Shown: positions 1 to 11,405, numbered from the stretch's first letter. The stretch is 64,000 bases of DNA from Tubulanus polymorphus (GCF_964204645.1 NC_134030.1:1405855-1469854); one strand, 5' to 3'. Notes: generated by a model not told the origin, from the sequence alone. A program made the numbers and translations.

Positions 1-180
1 CTTATAAAACTGTGTTAACCGTTGAACAGGATTCTAAGACTGTGCAGAAAACCCGTTATCGCTGCTTTGCAGCTATAATTATCTGATAAATTAGTATGGA
101 ATGCCAATTTTACATTTTTGCATTTAAGTTTAAGTGAGTTTAAAATCACGTTTCATTTGTTGTTTATTTTGTCTTTTCAG

Positions 181-2040
181 TTTTCAATTTGCCGAGGTCA
201 GTCGTCAAAAACTGTTACAACGGAAACTAAGATAACAAAGACTTGATTTGGCAAAGATTGAAGAAATCCTGCGAAAAGATTATTCATGAATTGTTCATAC
301 AACTGTCAACATGGAGTTCATCTCACAAGCAAATTAGGTAATTATCTTATGATTTTGTATGAAATGCTAATTTTTACTCGTTAATTTTTTACAAATAAGT
401 TGACTTTGAAATCTTTATTAATTTCTTGTTTATTTTGTTTTTTCAGTTTTCAATTTGCCGAGATCAGTCATCAAAAACTGTTACAACGCAAACTAAGATA
501 ACAAAGACTTGATTTGGCAAAGATTGAAGAAATCCTGCGAAAAGCTTATTCATGAATTGTTCATACAACTGTCAACATGGAGTTCATCTCACAAGCAAAT
601 TAGGTAGTTATCTTATGATTTTGTATGAAATGCTAATTTTTACTCGTTAATTTTTTACAAATAAGTTGACTTTGAAATCTTTATTAATTTCTTGTTTATT
701 TTGTTTTTTCAGTTTTCAATTTGCCGAGATCAGTCATCAAAAACTGTTACAACGGAAACTAAGATAACAAAGACTTGATTTGGCAAAGATTGAAGAAATC
801 CTGCGAAAAGCTTATTCATGAATTGTTCATACAACTGTCAACATGGAGTTCATCTCACAAGCAAATTAGGTAGTTATCTTAGGATTTTGTATGAAATGCT
901 AATTTTTACTCGTTAATTTTTTACAAATAAGTTGACTTTGAAATCTTTATTAATTTCTTGTTTATTTTGTTTTTTCAGTTTTCAATTTGCCGAGATCAGT
1001 CATAAAAAAACTGTTACAACGGAAACTAAGATAACAAAGACTTGATTTGGCAAAGATTGAAGAAATCCTGCGAAGAGATTATTCAAGAATTGTTCATACA
1101 ACTGTCAACATGGAGTTCATCTCACAAGCAAATTAGGTAATTATCTTATGGTTTTGTATGAAATGCTAATTTTACATTTTTGCATTTAAGTTTAAATGAG
1201 TTTAAAATCACGTTTCATTTGCTGTTTATTTTGTCTTTTCAGTTTTCAATTTGCCGAGATCAATCGTCAGAAAACTGTTTCAACGGAAACTAAGATAACA
1301 AAGACTTGATTTGGCAAAGATTGAAGAAATCCTGCGAAAAGCTTATTCATGAATTGTTCATACAACTGTCAACATGGAGTTCATCTCACAAGCAAATTAG
1401 GTAGTTATCTTAGGATTTTGTATGAAATGCTAATTTTTACTCGTTAATTTTTTACAAATAAGTTGACTTTGAAATCTTTATTAATTTCTTGTTTATTTTG
1501 TTTTTTCAGTTTTCAATTTGCCGAGATCAGTCATAAAAAAACTGTTACAACGGAAACTAAGATAACAAAGACTTGATTTGGCAAAGATTGAAGAAATCCT
1601 GCGAAGAGATTATTCAAGAATTGTTCATACAACTGTCAACATGGAGTTCATCTCACAAGCAAATTAGGTAATTATCTTATGGTTTTGTATGAAATGCTAA
1701 TTTTACATTTTTGCATTTAAGTTTAAATGAGTTTAAAATCACGTTTCATTTGCTGTTTATTTTGTCTTTTCAGTTTTCAATTTGCCGAGATCAATCGTCA
1801 GAAAACTGTTTCAACGGAAACTAAGATAACAAAGACTTGATTTGGCAAAGATTGAAGAAATCCTGCGAAGAGATTATTCAAGAATTGTTCATACAACTGT
1901 CAACATGGAGTTCATCTCACAAGCAAATTAGGTAATTATCTTATGATTTTGTATGAAATGCTAAATTTTACTCGTTATTTTTTTACTAATAAGTTGACTT
2001 TGAAATCTTTATTTATTTCTTGTTTATTTTGTCTTTTCAG
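181..2040 (+). repeat. 266-bp tandem array of exon-like units, unit 1
   Basis: Eight acceptor-like sites of the form TTTTTTCAG or GTCTTTTCAG end at 180, 446, 712, 978, 1242, 1509, 1773 and 2040. Seven are followed by a ~157-nt block ending AAATTAG and a donor-like GTAATT or GTAGTT (181-337, 447-603, 713-869 and so on), then a ~109-nt intron-like spacer. The eighth opens a variant block, TTTTGAATTTGCCGAG, that runs into the 46-bp satellite. All three frames of the block contain stops, so it is not coding as a whole. Each block ends with a tiny ORF, MEFISQAN plus stop, whose TAG abuts the donor. It reads like a multi-exon non-coding RNA or 5' untranslated region, but no transcript evidence is available. 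Confidence 0.8.
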
Positions 2041-2163
2041 TTTTGAATTTGCCGAGATTCACATGTAGCAGATATAATGGAATTTAGTATTGAGAACCGC
2101 AACTTAACAATAAACCGGATCAACTTAATATAGTGCTGAGGACCAAAAATAAAGGATAAACCC

Positions 2164-2920
2164 GACCAGTGTAATTCAGTGTCGAGAACCGCAGTTAAAC
2201 GATGAACCCGACCAGTGTAATTCAGTGTCGAGAACCGCAGTTAAACGATGAACCCGACCAGTGTAATTCAGTGTCGAGAACCGCAGTTAAACGATGAACC
2301 CGACCAGTGTAATTCAGTGTCGAGAACCGCAGTTAAACGATGAACCCGACCAGTGTAATTCAGTGTCGAGAACCGCAGTTAAACGATGAACCCGACCAGT
2401 GTAATTCAGTATTGAGAACCACAATTAAACGATGAACCGGACCAGTGTAATTCAGTGTCGAGAACCACAATTAAACGATGAACCGGACCAGTGTAATTCA
2501 GTGTCCAGAGCTGCAGTTAAACAATGAACCGGACCAGTGTAATTCAGTGTCGAGAACTGCAGTTAAACGATGAACCCGACCAGTGTAATTCAGTATTGAG
2601 AACCACAATTAAACGATGAACCGGACCAGTGTAATTCAGTGTCCAGAGCCGCAGTTAAACAATGAACCGGACCAGTGTAATTCAGTGTCGAGAACCGCAA
2701 TTAAACGATGAACCGGACCAGTGTAATTCAGTGTCGAGAACCACAATTAAACGATGAACCGGACCAGTGTAATTCAGTGTCGAGAACCGCAATTAAACGA
2801 TGAATCGGACCAGTGTAATTAAGTGTCGAGAACCACAATTAAACGATAAACCGGACCAGTGTAATTCAGTGTCGAGAACTGTAATTAAACGATGAACCGG
2901 ATCAGTGTAATTCAGTTTCG
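2164..2920 (+). repeat. 46-bp satellite, unit 1
   Basis: About 16 copies of a 46-bp unit beginning GACCAGTGTAATTCAGTGTC and ending GTTAAACGATGAACCC. Variants alternate between CCGCAGTT, CCACAATT and CTGCAGTT forms, giving a higher-order pattern. It directly follows the last exon-like block of the 266-bp array. Confidence 0.95.
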
Positions 2921-3103
2921 CAATAACCGCAATAAAACGATAATCTGGAGTTGTAATAGTGTTGTGTATTTGCGTAGTGGATCAAGTGGAAGGATTTTAA
3001 GTGTATTTGGTGACTTTAATTCGTTCGCATCCAACAGAATCAACAAAGACATTACAAAAAACGACAAAAAATGATTGAATGTAAATGCATTGAATTTAGG
3101 TTT

Positions 3104-4020
3104 GATGATCAAGATAATCACTGATCAAGATTGACAGTTATAATCCATAATTGTTGAACTTGATCAGAGATTTTCAAGATCGATTTTAAGGTGATTCAGA
3201 AGTTTAAATCTGATGTTTTAATCTCTGGGACTCAGATATTAAATCAATAGATTTTTACTGCTGAATGATCTTCATGTACAGATGAGCTACAATTGTTCCT
3301 AGTGTGTTCTGTTAAGACTGATTAAAGGGTGGAAAAACTTGACTCAAATTCAAATTGAGTCGAGTTTTTCCAAGATAATCTCTGATCAAGATCAGCAGTT
3401 ACCGGTATAATCCATAATTGTTGAACTTGATTGGTGATTTTCAAGATCTGTTTTAAGGTGATTCACAAGTTTAAATCTAATGTTTTAATCTCTGGGTTCC
3501 AGATATTAAATCAATAGATTTTTACAGCTGAATGACCTTCGTGTTCAGATAAGCTACAATTGTTCCTAGTGTGTTCTGTTAAGAAAGGGTGGAAAAACTT
3601 GACCCAAATTCAAATTGAGTCGAGTTTTTCAAAGATAATCTCTGATCAAGATCGGCAGTTATAATCCATAATTGTTGAACTTGATTGGAGATTTTCGAGA
3701 ACTGTTTTTAAGGTGATTCAGAAGTGTGAATCTGATGTTTTAATCTCTGGGTTTCAGAGATTAAATCAATAGGTTTTAACTTCTGAATCACTTCGGGTTT
3801 TGGTAAGTTAAAGTGTTTCCTATTGTAATCTGTTAAACTGATTAAAGGGTGGAAAAAATTGATTCAAATTAATAATCTGAATCACAATTCACAATTAAAT
3901 GAACTTTTTTAAGGTGATTCAGAAGTATAAATCTGATGTTTTAATCTCTGGGTTTCAGAGATTAAATCAATAGGCTTTACTTCTGAATCACTGTTAGGTT
4001 TTGATAAGTTGTAAGTTGTT
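3104..4020. repeat. ~260-bp palindrome-rich repeats, unit 1
   Basis: Three to four imperfect copies of ~260 bp. Each contains nested inverted repeats: GTGATTCAGAAGT with ACTTCTGAATCAC, inside it TTAATCTCTG with CAGAGATTAA, and the near-perfect hairpin GGAAAAACTTGACTCAAATT with AAATTGAGTCGAGTTTTTCC. The last copy lost 59 bp near 3885 relative to unit 2. Such arms resemble foldback elements. No protein is encoded. Confidence 0.85.
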
Positions 4021-4725
4021 CCTATTGTTTAATGAATTGGTAGAAATTCTATTTTTAGGTGACAGGTCAAATAGATTAGAACAGTAATTTATGCAGAGGT
4101 TGAATTAATTTAATGTTTGATATACCAAAGAATGGTTTATTGTGAAGATTTAATTAAAATCTTAAATAAAGAGTTGTTCAATTTCATAAATGTTTTGTTT
4201 TCGATGAAGTTTTTTCATTTTCTGGATTTGAGGAATTTGACTTTAAACACATCGGTGGATTCAGCACAGTTCTGTGGACACAGTTTTGGGACCGAGACAC
4301 AGCTCAAGACCCAGTTACAAGTTCAACTGGACTCCATCCCAAAAAACCCTGGGCCCTTCAAACCTTTAAGTAAGATGCTCACTTACAGATTCATAAAATT
4401 GACCCTTATTATCTTGTCATCTGCAGAACCATCTCAAGAGGCTTAAACCAAGAATTTCTTGTAATGTTCAACAAATGTGAATTACATTAAGTAATTTTTG
4501 AGATCGACTAACACCAGTATTGAGTTTTTTCTAAATCACAGTCTACTTATTTTATATTCATCCACGATTTCATAGCTCTTTAACTATTCAACCCTTTCCC
4601 TGATGGGCCCTGGCCCCAATTGCTGAACCCAGTTCTCCAAGTCTAACTTCTGGGTTTAATGGTTTATCAGAGAATTAATGGATTAATTGGAAATAATCTA
4701 ACAATCAATAAAGTTGTTCTTTTTT
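4021..4725. other. Gene-free spacer with a weak ORF
   Basis: Mostly AT-rich sequence. A 109-codon plus-strand ORF (4117-4446) includes a more protein-like stretch (CGHSFGTETQLKTQLQVQLD), and a GTAAGATG donor-like site sits at 4370. I see no family match and no independent support for coding. The unit 2 counterpart is ~33305-34009. Confidence 0.35.
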
Positions 4726-4783
4726 GATACGGGCTAGAAGTTGAGGGGCCCGCGCCCCGGGTTTTCTTTAAAGCTTTTGGCAT
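4726..4783 (-). pseudogene. Inverted truncated copy of exon 1, unit 1
   Basis: Read on the minus strand this starts MPKALKKTRGAGPSTSSPY, clearly exon 1 of the main gene, and it is preceded by the same intron end (TTTTTCTAG plus ATA). It stops after CCGTATC, before the last codons and the GTAAGT donor, so the breakpoint is inside the exon. The ~70 nt of upstream intron match the intact gene, yet the exon differs from both intact exon 1 copies. It cannot make the full protein. Confidence 0.85.
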
Positions 4784-4852
4784 TATCTAGAAAAACAAGT
4801 AAAAATATTAAATCATTTGAAAATATATCAGTCAGTCTTATTCTGGTTCAGT

Positions 4853-5338
4853 GAACTAATTCTCTATATGGTGCATGTAGGGGTCCGGGGACACGACATC
4901 CACTAATTCTCTATATGGTGCATGTAGGGGTCCGGGGACACGACATCCACTAATTCTCTATATGGTGCATGTAGGGGTCCAGGGACACGACATCCACTAA
5001 TTCTCTATATGGTGCATGTAGGGGTCCAGGGACACCACATCCACTAATTCTCTATATGGTGCATGTAGGGGTCCAGGGACACCACATCCACTAATTCTCT
5101 ATACGATGCATGTAGGGGTCCAGGGACACCACATCCACTAATTCTCTATATGGTACGTGTAGGGGTCCAGGAACACCACATCCACTAATTCTCTATACGA
5201 TGCATGTAGGGGTCCAGGGACACCACATCCACTAATTCTCTATATGGTGCGTGTAGGGGTCCAGGAACACCACATCCACTAATTCTCTATACGATGCGTG
5301 TAGGGGTCCAGGGACACCACATCCACTAATTCTCTATA
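4853..5338 (-). repeat. 47-bp satellite, inverted block, unit 1
   Basis: About 10 copies of the 47-bp unit that occurs in the opposite orientation at 11452-12220. The plus strand reads CACTAATTCTCTATATGGTG then CATGTAGGGGTCC. Copies vary (ATACGATGCATG, ATATGGTACGTG) more than the forward block. It lies between the inverted exon 1 and exon 10 fragments. Confidence 0.95.
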
Positions 5339-5612
5339 TGTCGAGGGAGCTCTATCAATCAAGGAACAGTCGGCTCACAAGCAGCCCCTGCCCAAAAGGT
5401 TTTGACATTATATTTTCAAAAGCTCTAGTTGTTCTGTAGAACCGAGAGCGGAGCTCTGACTTGTTCCCCTCACTGCTGAGGTCTACTTTCTCTGATTCGC
5501 TGATTGGCTTCTCTTTGGTACATTTTAGATGATCAAAAACTAGAAACTGTCATGCGTTTATTCATTTGGGTATATGTTAAAATTCTTTTACAGTAATGGC
5601 ATATTAGGCACA

Positions 5613-5966
5613 TCAAAACAAATCCGGAATTGTCCCCGAACGAAGTGGCTCCCTCCACTCTCCATCAGTATGCCGGGCCACCACCTCTACCTCTCGGGCA
5701 ACTCGATCCCTCGCCAGCTTTTTGGCGAGTGAACGAGTGACCGCCCGAGATACGGATGGAGAAGCAGGAGGAGCAGGACCCGCACCTGCCCCAGCCCCAC
5801 CACCATCCCTCTTCGGCCTCTTCCTATTTATCCCCTCCCCTTCCTCCCGATTACCTTCGTCAGCCGCACCATCCGCCGGGACCACTCTTGCTCCTCCTCC
5901 CTGCAGAGCCACGACGACCGCAACTGGTACTTTTCGGTTTCTCATGGTTTCCCCACCATCTTTCAA
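5613..5966 (-). pseudogene. Inverted partial copy of exon 10, unit 1
   Basis: The minus-strand ORF (117 codons) parallels exon 10 from VAVVVA through GTIPDL. The N-terminal part differs (MRNRKVP in place of TKRKRK), the tail ends at PDLF without LKNILSVKGY, and the core carries substitutions such as LARDRVAR for LASERVAR. The frame is still open. It could be a pseudogene fragment, or antisense-transcribed sequence able to pair with the real exon 10 transcript. With the inverted exon 1 and satellite it gives the minus-strand order exon 10, satellite, exon 1, like the junction of two tandem gene copies. Confidence 0.8.
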
Positions 5967-6846
5967 AAGAGAACTATCAATATATCATTAGCTACAAGGA
6001 AATTTTTCAGAAACTTTTTCAGGTCATTCTTTCTTGTATTATTAGCATTTGATTCTCTATATATCGTCAGAACATGGACTCAGAGTGTTTCTTTAATGGT
6101 TAAGAATGTCTCTTTAACCAACATCCCCCTAGCCTGCTTCCTACATATCCCTTCCCTTTCCTCCTGATTACCTTTGATCCCCACTGCCTAGCAGCTAACA
6201 GCTGCTGCTATTTTATCTGGTTTACATGTTTTGCAGATAGTGTCTGTTATGCTATAGTTGTTCTTTTAATCGTTTAACTTCTTCATCTGAAATTTCATTA
6301 TTCTAATTTCAGTTTCACGCAGGAAATGGTTCATGAAAATCTGCATTGAGACTGGGACGAAATGTGCATTGAGACGGATGAAATCTGCATGAACAGAGAT
6401 ATACTTTAAGATCCCCATTTTATCCATCGGAGTGAATGTACATCCACTACTCACAGGTAGAAAACCTACAAACGCTAAACACTCATCCCTGGGCCCTGAT
6501 TCAAAATAAAAAAAAAAAGATTAAATTAAGAATTAACATTTTTATGAATCAGTGATCAGTTTCATAAAATAATTCCTAAATTAATTTTAGGGGTTTATTA
6601 TTTCAGATTGAAATGAATTCTTCATGTTTATGCAATTCTCATTATCTTTCATTGCAGCATTTATATATTCAATTTTAATCATACATGTGAAATATATAAT
6701 GTATTTTCAGGGAAACGTAAACAAGAAAGGAAGGGAAGAAAGAGAAGGGAAGAAAGAGTTGGATGATTAATGCGCACTTATTCTCCATTCCGAATTCCTG
6801 TATTCGACTCTAGGTGATCATCATACGAACGAGATATAGAAAAAAA
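5967..6846. other. Gene-free stretch with a degenerate exon 10 relic
   Basis: Around 6125-6200 the sequence CTTTCCTCCTGATTACC is a decayed inverted copy of the exon 10 region that reads TTCCTCCCGATTACC in the better preserved inverted fragment. At 6711 an acceptor-like TATTTTCAG precedes a very basic short reading frame (KRKQERKGRKRREERVG then stop), which could be an orphan terminal exon, but nothing else supports it. The unit 2 counterpart is ~35251-36130. Confidence 0.45.
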
Positions 6847-7145
6847 CATTACTGAAGTCATCTCTATTTTTTAGTCTCAATTTGTATTTCTAATTCAATT
6901 TACTAAGTGTGTAAGTCATCATTTGGATAAGTCGTCACATTACTGAAGTCATCTCTATTTTTTAGTCTCAATTTGTATTTCTAATTCAATTTACTAAGTG
7001 TGTAAGTCATCATTTGGATAAGTCGTCACATTACTGAAGTCATCTCTATTTTTTAGTCTCAATTTGTATTTCTAATTCAATTCACTAAGTGTGTAAGTCA
7101 TCATTTGGATAAGTCGTCACATTATTGAAGTCATCTCTATTTTGA
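6847..7145. repeat. 91-bp tandem repeat, unit 1
   Basis: Three full copies and a partial one of a 91-bp unit starting CATTACTGAAGTCATC. The first two copies are identical and the last is diverged. Confidence 0.93.
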
Positions 7146-7624
7146 AGTCTCAATTAGTATTCAGTTTACTTCAGATAACGTAATTCGGTTTAATCACAAG
7201 TCGTCAACATTATAATCAATGTAACTACAGTGACTACATTATTGTCCTTTTATTGAGAAATTTATGTTAATTTTTGATTTCTGGGATAAATCAAAATTCA
7301 AATGTTATCATTTTTTGTATCAAAAATTGTAAAAAATTGAATAATTTGTGTGCTATTGAAACATTCAGTTATGGGGAGTTTTAAGCTCAGAAAACTTTGA
7401 GCCTGTTTATACAAGTGTTGTAACAAGTGTTGAACAATTCAAAGATCATGTTTTTTATACTTTGTCATGTTAGAAAAAATGTTTTCTAGTATATTGATGT
7501 TTCTAAAAAAACATATGATTCAACTTTAAAAGGCCAAGCCTTCTAATAAAATTAGTTTGTCATATATATATATATATTACTTGGTTATTGTCAAGTTTTT
7601 TAAAAAATATTTTGGTTTTCTCAG
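7146..7624. other. AT-rich spacer
   Basis: AT-rich sequence with a (TA)n tract near 7562. No gene or repeat recognised. It ends in an acceptor-like TTTGGTTTTCTCAG. The unit 2 counterpart is ~36430-36908. Confidence 0.5.
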
Positions 7625-7902
7625 CTTTCTCTGGTGGAAATTTCTTCGTGGAATTCCTCTTCTATACAAGTTCCTCCTCAGACTGTTTTTATGCGAGAGT
7701 TTATAACAACCGGATCCTCAGAAAATGGTCGGAGTGCCAAGTCTTCGATTTAAGATCACCAGTCTTATCTGAGACCATAAGTTCACTAGCAAGTTTCACT
7801 AGCGATTCCAACAGCTATAGGATGGAACAGTATTATTATATAGGTCACCACTGTGCAATTGAGCCCAGATCATCAGAAAAAGATAAAAGTGAAGATATGT
7901 GA
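7625..7902 (+). CDS. Orphan exon-like ORF, unknown product, unit 1
   Basis: After an acceptor-like TTTGGTTTTCTCAG the sequence stays open for about 92 codons (FSGGNFFVEFLFYTSSSSDC to EPRSSEKDKSEDM) and then stops. The composition is protein-like: aromatic and cysteine residues in the first half and a charged tail. It could be the terminal exon of an unrecognised gene or a relic. Upstream exons were not found. Units 1 and 2 are identical here, but so is the surrounding DNA, so conservation is uninformative. I recognise no family. Confidence 0.35.
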
Positions 7903-9589
7903 TGGGATTCATTGAAAATTTTGCATATTTAATTAATTCATTGAACTACTTGATTTGTATGATTTATTTTTTGGGAATTTTCGAATTTGTCATCAATAAC
8001 TAGTATATATTTCTTTTCAAGTTGTGAGCGATCTAGTTCTCTGTCGACCCATTGAAAGTGAATCGACTCTGAACTGTAGAACTGGACCCAGGGAGCTGAA
8101 TCTCGCGTGCCACAGCAAGATACAGAGCTCTTCAATGTCTTAACCGTCAGGTGCTGCCCCTAAACAAATCAATAGCGGTAAATCTGTGAACTAACTTATA
8201 GCTCGCTTGCCAGAGTAGAATGATAGCGAGCTGTCTAAAATCTTGAACCGTCTAGTGCTGCCCCTTAATCGATATGTATCGGAAAAGTGAATTTATTACT
8301 CGCATGCCACAGTAGTTGAGTAGTTGGAACATCATGATAGACTCGTTTTTCTGTGCAGCTATAACGGGAACTATTTCAGATCTGATAATGAATATAAACT
8401 CAGTCACAGTTCGATAACAAACGCCGCTGGGTGAAATTGATGTAAACAAATAATCGTGTTGAAATTGAATTTAGTTTAAGATATATTTTCGTGGTAGTTT
8501 TTATTTTCAAGCTGTTTACGTTCACTTCAAATGATGAAACGATGAAACCATATTAAATACATCCCTGTTTTAGTGGGGATTTTGAGTTTTGGTCCTTTCC
8601 GTATCTTCTAGAAACATCAAGTAGAAAGGCATTAACTGAACCCTATGTCTTTAACTTCAGGAGTCTATATGGAGTTTTCGGATGCCTCTTTTCCTCACTT
8701 CTTGCATTCGTCACTATTAGAAATCCGGACAAACTGAATTCAGTTCGACGAGGCCGAAGAACAGAAGATCTGCACTAGCCGCAGGGTTCGTGTTGGCTTG
8801 GATCGGTGGGAGGCAATCAAACCCCGACACGTGAAGATGTATCCTCAAAAATGGATACCGGAACGCTTCTCTGGTTTACGATGATTAGTCTGCAGGGATA
8901 ACTCTTTGGCGGGGCGTGATCGCGTGAATAGCCCAAACTAAACCTTCAGAGTTCACTGTACTACAGCATACAACATCTGATAACTTGCATAATAAAGCGC
9001 GGCGTGCATGAAAAGAATTGTATAAATGCGGGCAAGATTCCGTGCCCTGGCAATCGAACGCCGGAGTGGAGGTATTCCATACACTGGTAGGTGAGTCGGA
9101 GCATAGACTGGTTGCTTGTCCCATAGAGACCGGTAACCAGTCTAGCCACCTCACGATCAGTCTACATTGAAAAACCATTACTGAAATATGGTTGACGGAA
9201 ATATTCATTTCATATCAGATTCTGAAATATTTTCTCGTATTGACTACAAAATTTTTATTATCTTAATAAGATAAATCTGCCAAAGCTCAACAATTTGAAT
9301 TAGTGAAAACCGATGTGCGAAGTCGTCAATTCAGTAGCCCGATAGAGCCCGGTAACCAGTCTAACTGTCAATGTTCATTGCGCGGGAATGAACGGGCAAC
9401 CAGTCTACGATGAAAAATCATTTCTGAAAAATTATGAACGGAGATATTCATTTTACTTTGAATTTTGAATTATCTTATAAAACTGGCAGCCATATTAACC
9501 AAAGTATTAATAGTAAATCTGATAAAATCTAATACCGGTTTTAGAATAGGTGAAAACTGATTTATGTGATGCCGTCGGTTCAGAAGACT
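7903..9589. other. Gene-free stretch with dispersed short repeats
   Basis: At 8000-8320 there are two to three degenerate copies of a ~100-150-bp element that includes CTCGCNTGCCANAGTA and CCGTCNNGTGCTGCCCCT. The motif returns near 15520-15545 and 20497. Near 9055-9135 and 9340-9405, copies of GGTAACCAGTCTA occur beside a minus-strand GTTCGATTGCC that resembles a tRNA B box, hinting at a decayed SINE. No convincing gene seen. The unit 2 counterpart is ~37187-38873. Confidence 0.4.
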
Positions 9590-9771
9590 GATCCGTAGAA
9601 TCGTTCGCCACTTTCTTCCGGTCCACTTACTTCCGCGTTTGTGATTTGCATACAAGTAGTTTGAATGTTAAATGTATTAAGCCGCGTGTTGATTGGTTGA
9701 GGTCAGTGCGGTTTACTGAACGATGACCAGCTGTCAGCTGATCGAATCATTCGTTTCACAGACATTACGAC
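9590..9771 (+). promoter_or_regulatory. Candidate promoter and 5' non-coding exon, unit 1
   Basis: A cluster of promoter-like motifs: two ETS-like TTCC sites (CTTTCTTCCGG, ACTTCCGCG), a perfect octamer ATTTGCAT and an inverted CCAAT (GATTGGTTGAGG). A perfect donor, GACGTAAGTA, begins at 9772. The simplest reading is a TATA-less promoter whose first non-coding exon ends at 9771 and is spliced to the acceptor just before the ATG at 12294. Transcription start not determined. Confidence 0.45.
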
Positions 9772-10392
9772 GTAAGTATATTTTACATCTTTGATCAAAA
9801 ATTGTAGTGTAAAAAAACTCAAAACTAAGGCCTCTATAAATGATCGATTGACTTTAAATGATTACTTTAGCACAGCTCTTGTAGACAATGATTAGGTGTC
9901 ATAGTAGTTTAGCTCGAAAGTGCACATATAAGGTTAATTTTCATCCCTTATTTAGAGACCGAGGTATTGAGCGTCCATTTCAGCCCTTAAAATATCATCA
10001 ACCTACCTCAAACCGACTGTTTTTAAATCCAGCAATAGTTAACTATTGACTCATCATGGATTCGATTCAAAAACAATTTTAGTGATCATAGTGATTCGAA
10101 ACGTTTGAATTTTTGAAAAACACGAATGCTAAACGACGGATCCGGACTTCGATTGCGGCCCAATGGCAGAGTTGATTTTCTTATTTGGAATTTGAAGATA
10201 TAAATCACTGAAATCAATTGGTTTTCTGAACCAAAATTAAAATTAAGAAGAATTTAGGATGGAGATGTTTGATTTTCATTTTGTCTAAAATGCCGACTTA
10301 AAAATTAATTCAATTGAATCAAATTAATGAATTCATCATTTCACGATATTAGGCCTATAGATAATCAAAGTGTGAATATGAAATCACCTTTT
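9772..10392. other. Start of intron 0 (unit 1)
   Basis: AT-rich intron-like sequence with no gene recognised. Substitutions against unit 2 become frequent from about 9990 onward, whereas the preceding ~7 kb carried only about three. Confidence 0.5.
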
Positions 10393-11405
10393 CAATCGCT
10401 GTTTTTGGGTAAGATTGCAGTTTTTAGGTAAGATCGCAGTTTTTAGGTTAGATCGCTGTTTTGAGGTTAGATCACCGTTTTGTGTTAGATTGCGGTTTTG
10501 TGTTAGATCACTTTTTTGTGTTAGATCGCTGTTTTGTTTAAGATCGCTGTTTTAGGTTAGATCGCAGTTTTTAGGTTACATTGCAGTATTTGGGTTAGAC
10601 CACAGTTTTTTGTTAGATCGCAGTTTTTAAGTTAGATCGCTGTTTTGGGTTAGATCAAAGTTTTTGTGTTAGATCGCTGTTTTAGGTTAGATCGCAGTTT
10701 TTGTGTTAGATTGCATTTTTGTGTTAGATCACTGGTTTTTTGTTAGATCGCAGTTTTTAGGTTAGATGGCAGTTTTTAAGTTAGATGGCTGTTTTGTATT
10801 AGATCGCTGTTTTTAGGTTAGATTGCTGTTTTTAGGTTAGATCGCTGTTTTGTGTTAGATCGCTGTTTTTAGGTTAGATCACAGTTTTTGTGTTAGATCA
10901 CAGCTTTTAGGTTAGATTGCTGTTTTTAGGTTAGATGGCTGTTTTTAGGTTAGATCCCTTTTTTTCTTAGATCGCAGTATTTAGGTTAGATCGCTTTTTT
11001 TGGATTAGATCGCAGTTTTTGGGTTAGATCGCAGTTATTGTGTTAGATCGCTGTTTTTGGGTTAGATCGCTGTTTTTGGGTTAGACGGCAGTGTTTAGGT
11101 TAGATTGCAGTTTTTAGGTAAGAACAATGTTTTTCTGTTAGATCGCAGTTTTTTTGTTAGATCGCAGTTTTTAGGTTAGATCGCAATTTTTTGTGTAAGA
11201 TAGCAGTTTTTTGTTTGGTCGCTGTTTTTGGGTTAGAAAGCTGTTTTTGTGTTAGATTGGTGTTTTTAGGTTAGATCGCTATTTTTGTGTTAGATCGCTG
11301 TTTTTGGGTTAGATGGCTGTTTTTGGGTTAGATGGCTGTTTTTGGGTTAGATGGCTGTTTTTGGGTTAGATCGCTGTTTTTGGGTTAGATCGCTGTTTTT
11401 GTGTT
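10393..11405. repeat. ~18-bp GTTAGATCGCTGTTTTT minisatellite, unit 1
   Basis: About 1 kb of imperfect 17-20-bp units built on GGTTAGATCGC(T/A)GTTTTT. It lies in intron 0 between the candidate promoter and the ATG exon. Confidence 0.95.

Noticed and set aside
181-2040. Spliced-leader RNA gene array, suggested by tandem ~266-bp units with donors
   Set aside because: Each unit also has an upstream acceptor and no snRNA-like promoter, Sm site or terminator was seen.
2892-3074. 60-codon plus ORF (MNRISVIQFRNN...) and the overlapping minus ORF, repeated in all three units
   Set aside because: Begins inside the 46-bp satellite, overlaps an equally long antisense ORF, and shows no splice or start context. 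Repetition only reflects the macrosatellite.
9030-9140. tRNA gene on the minus strand suggested by GTTCGATTGCC
   Set aside because: Only a B-box-like string; no acceptor stem, anticodon arm or clear A box. At most a tRNA-derived repeat relic.
10393-11405. Telomere-like repeat because of frequent TTAGGTTAG
   Set aside because: The unit is ~18 bp with GATCGCTGTTTTT and is internal to an intron; it is not a telomeric hexamer array.
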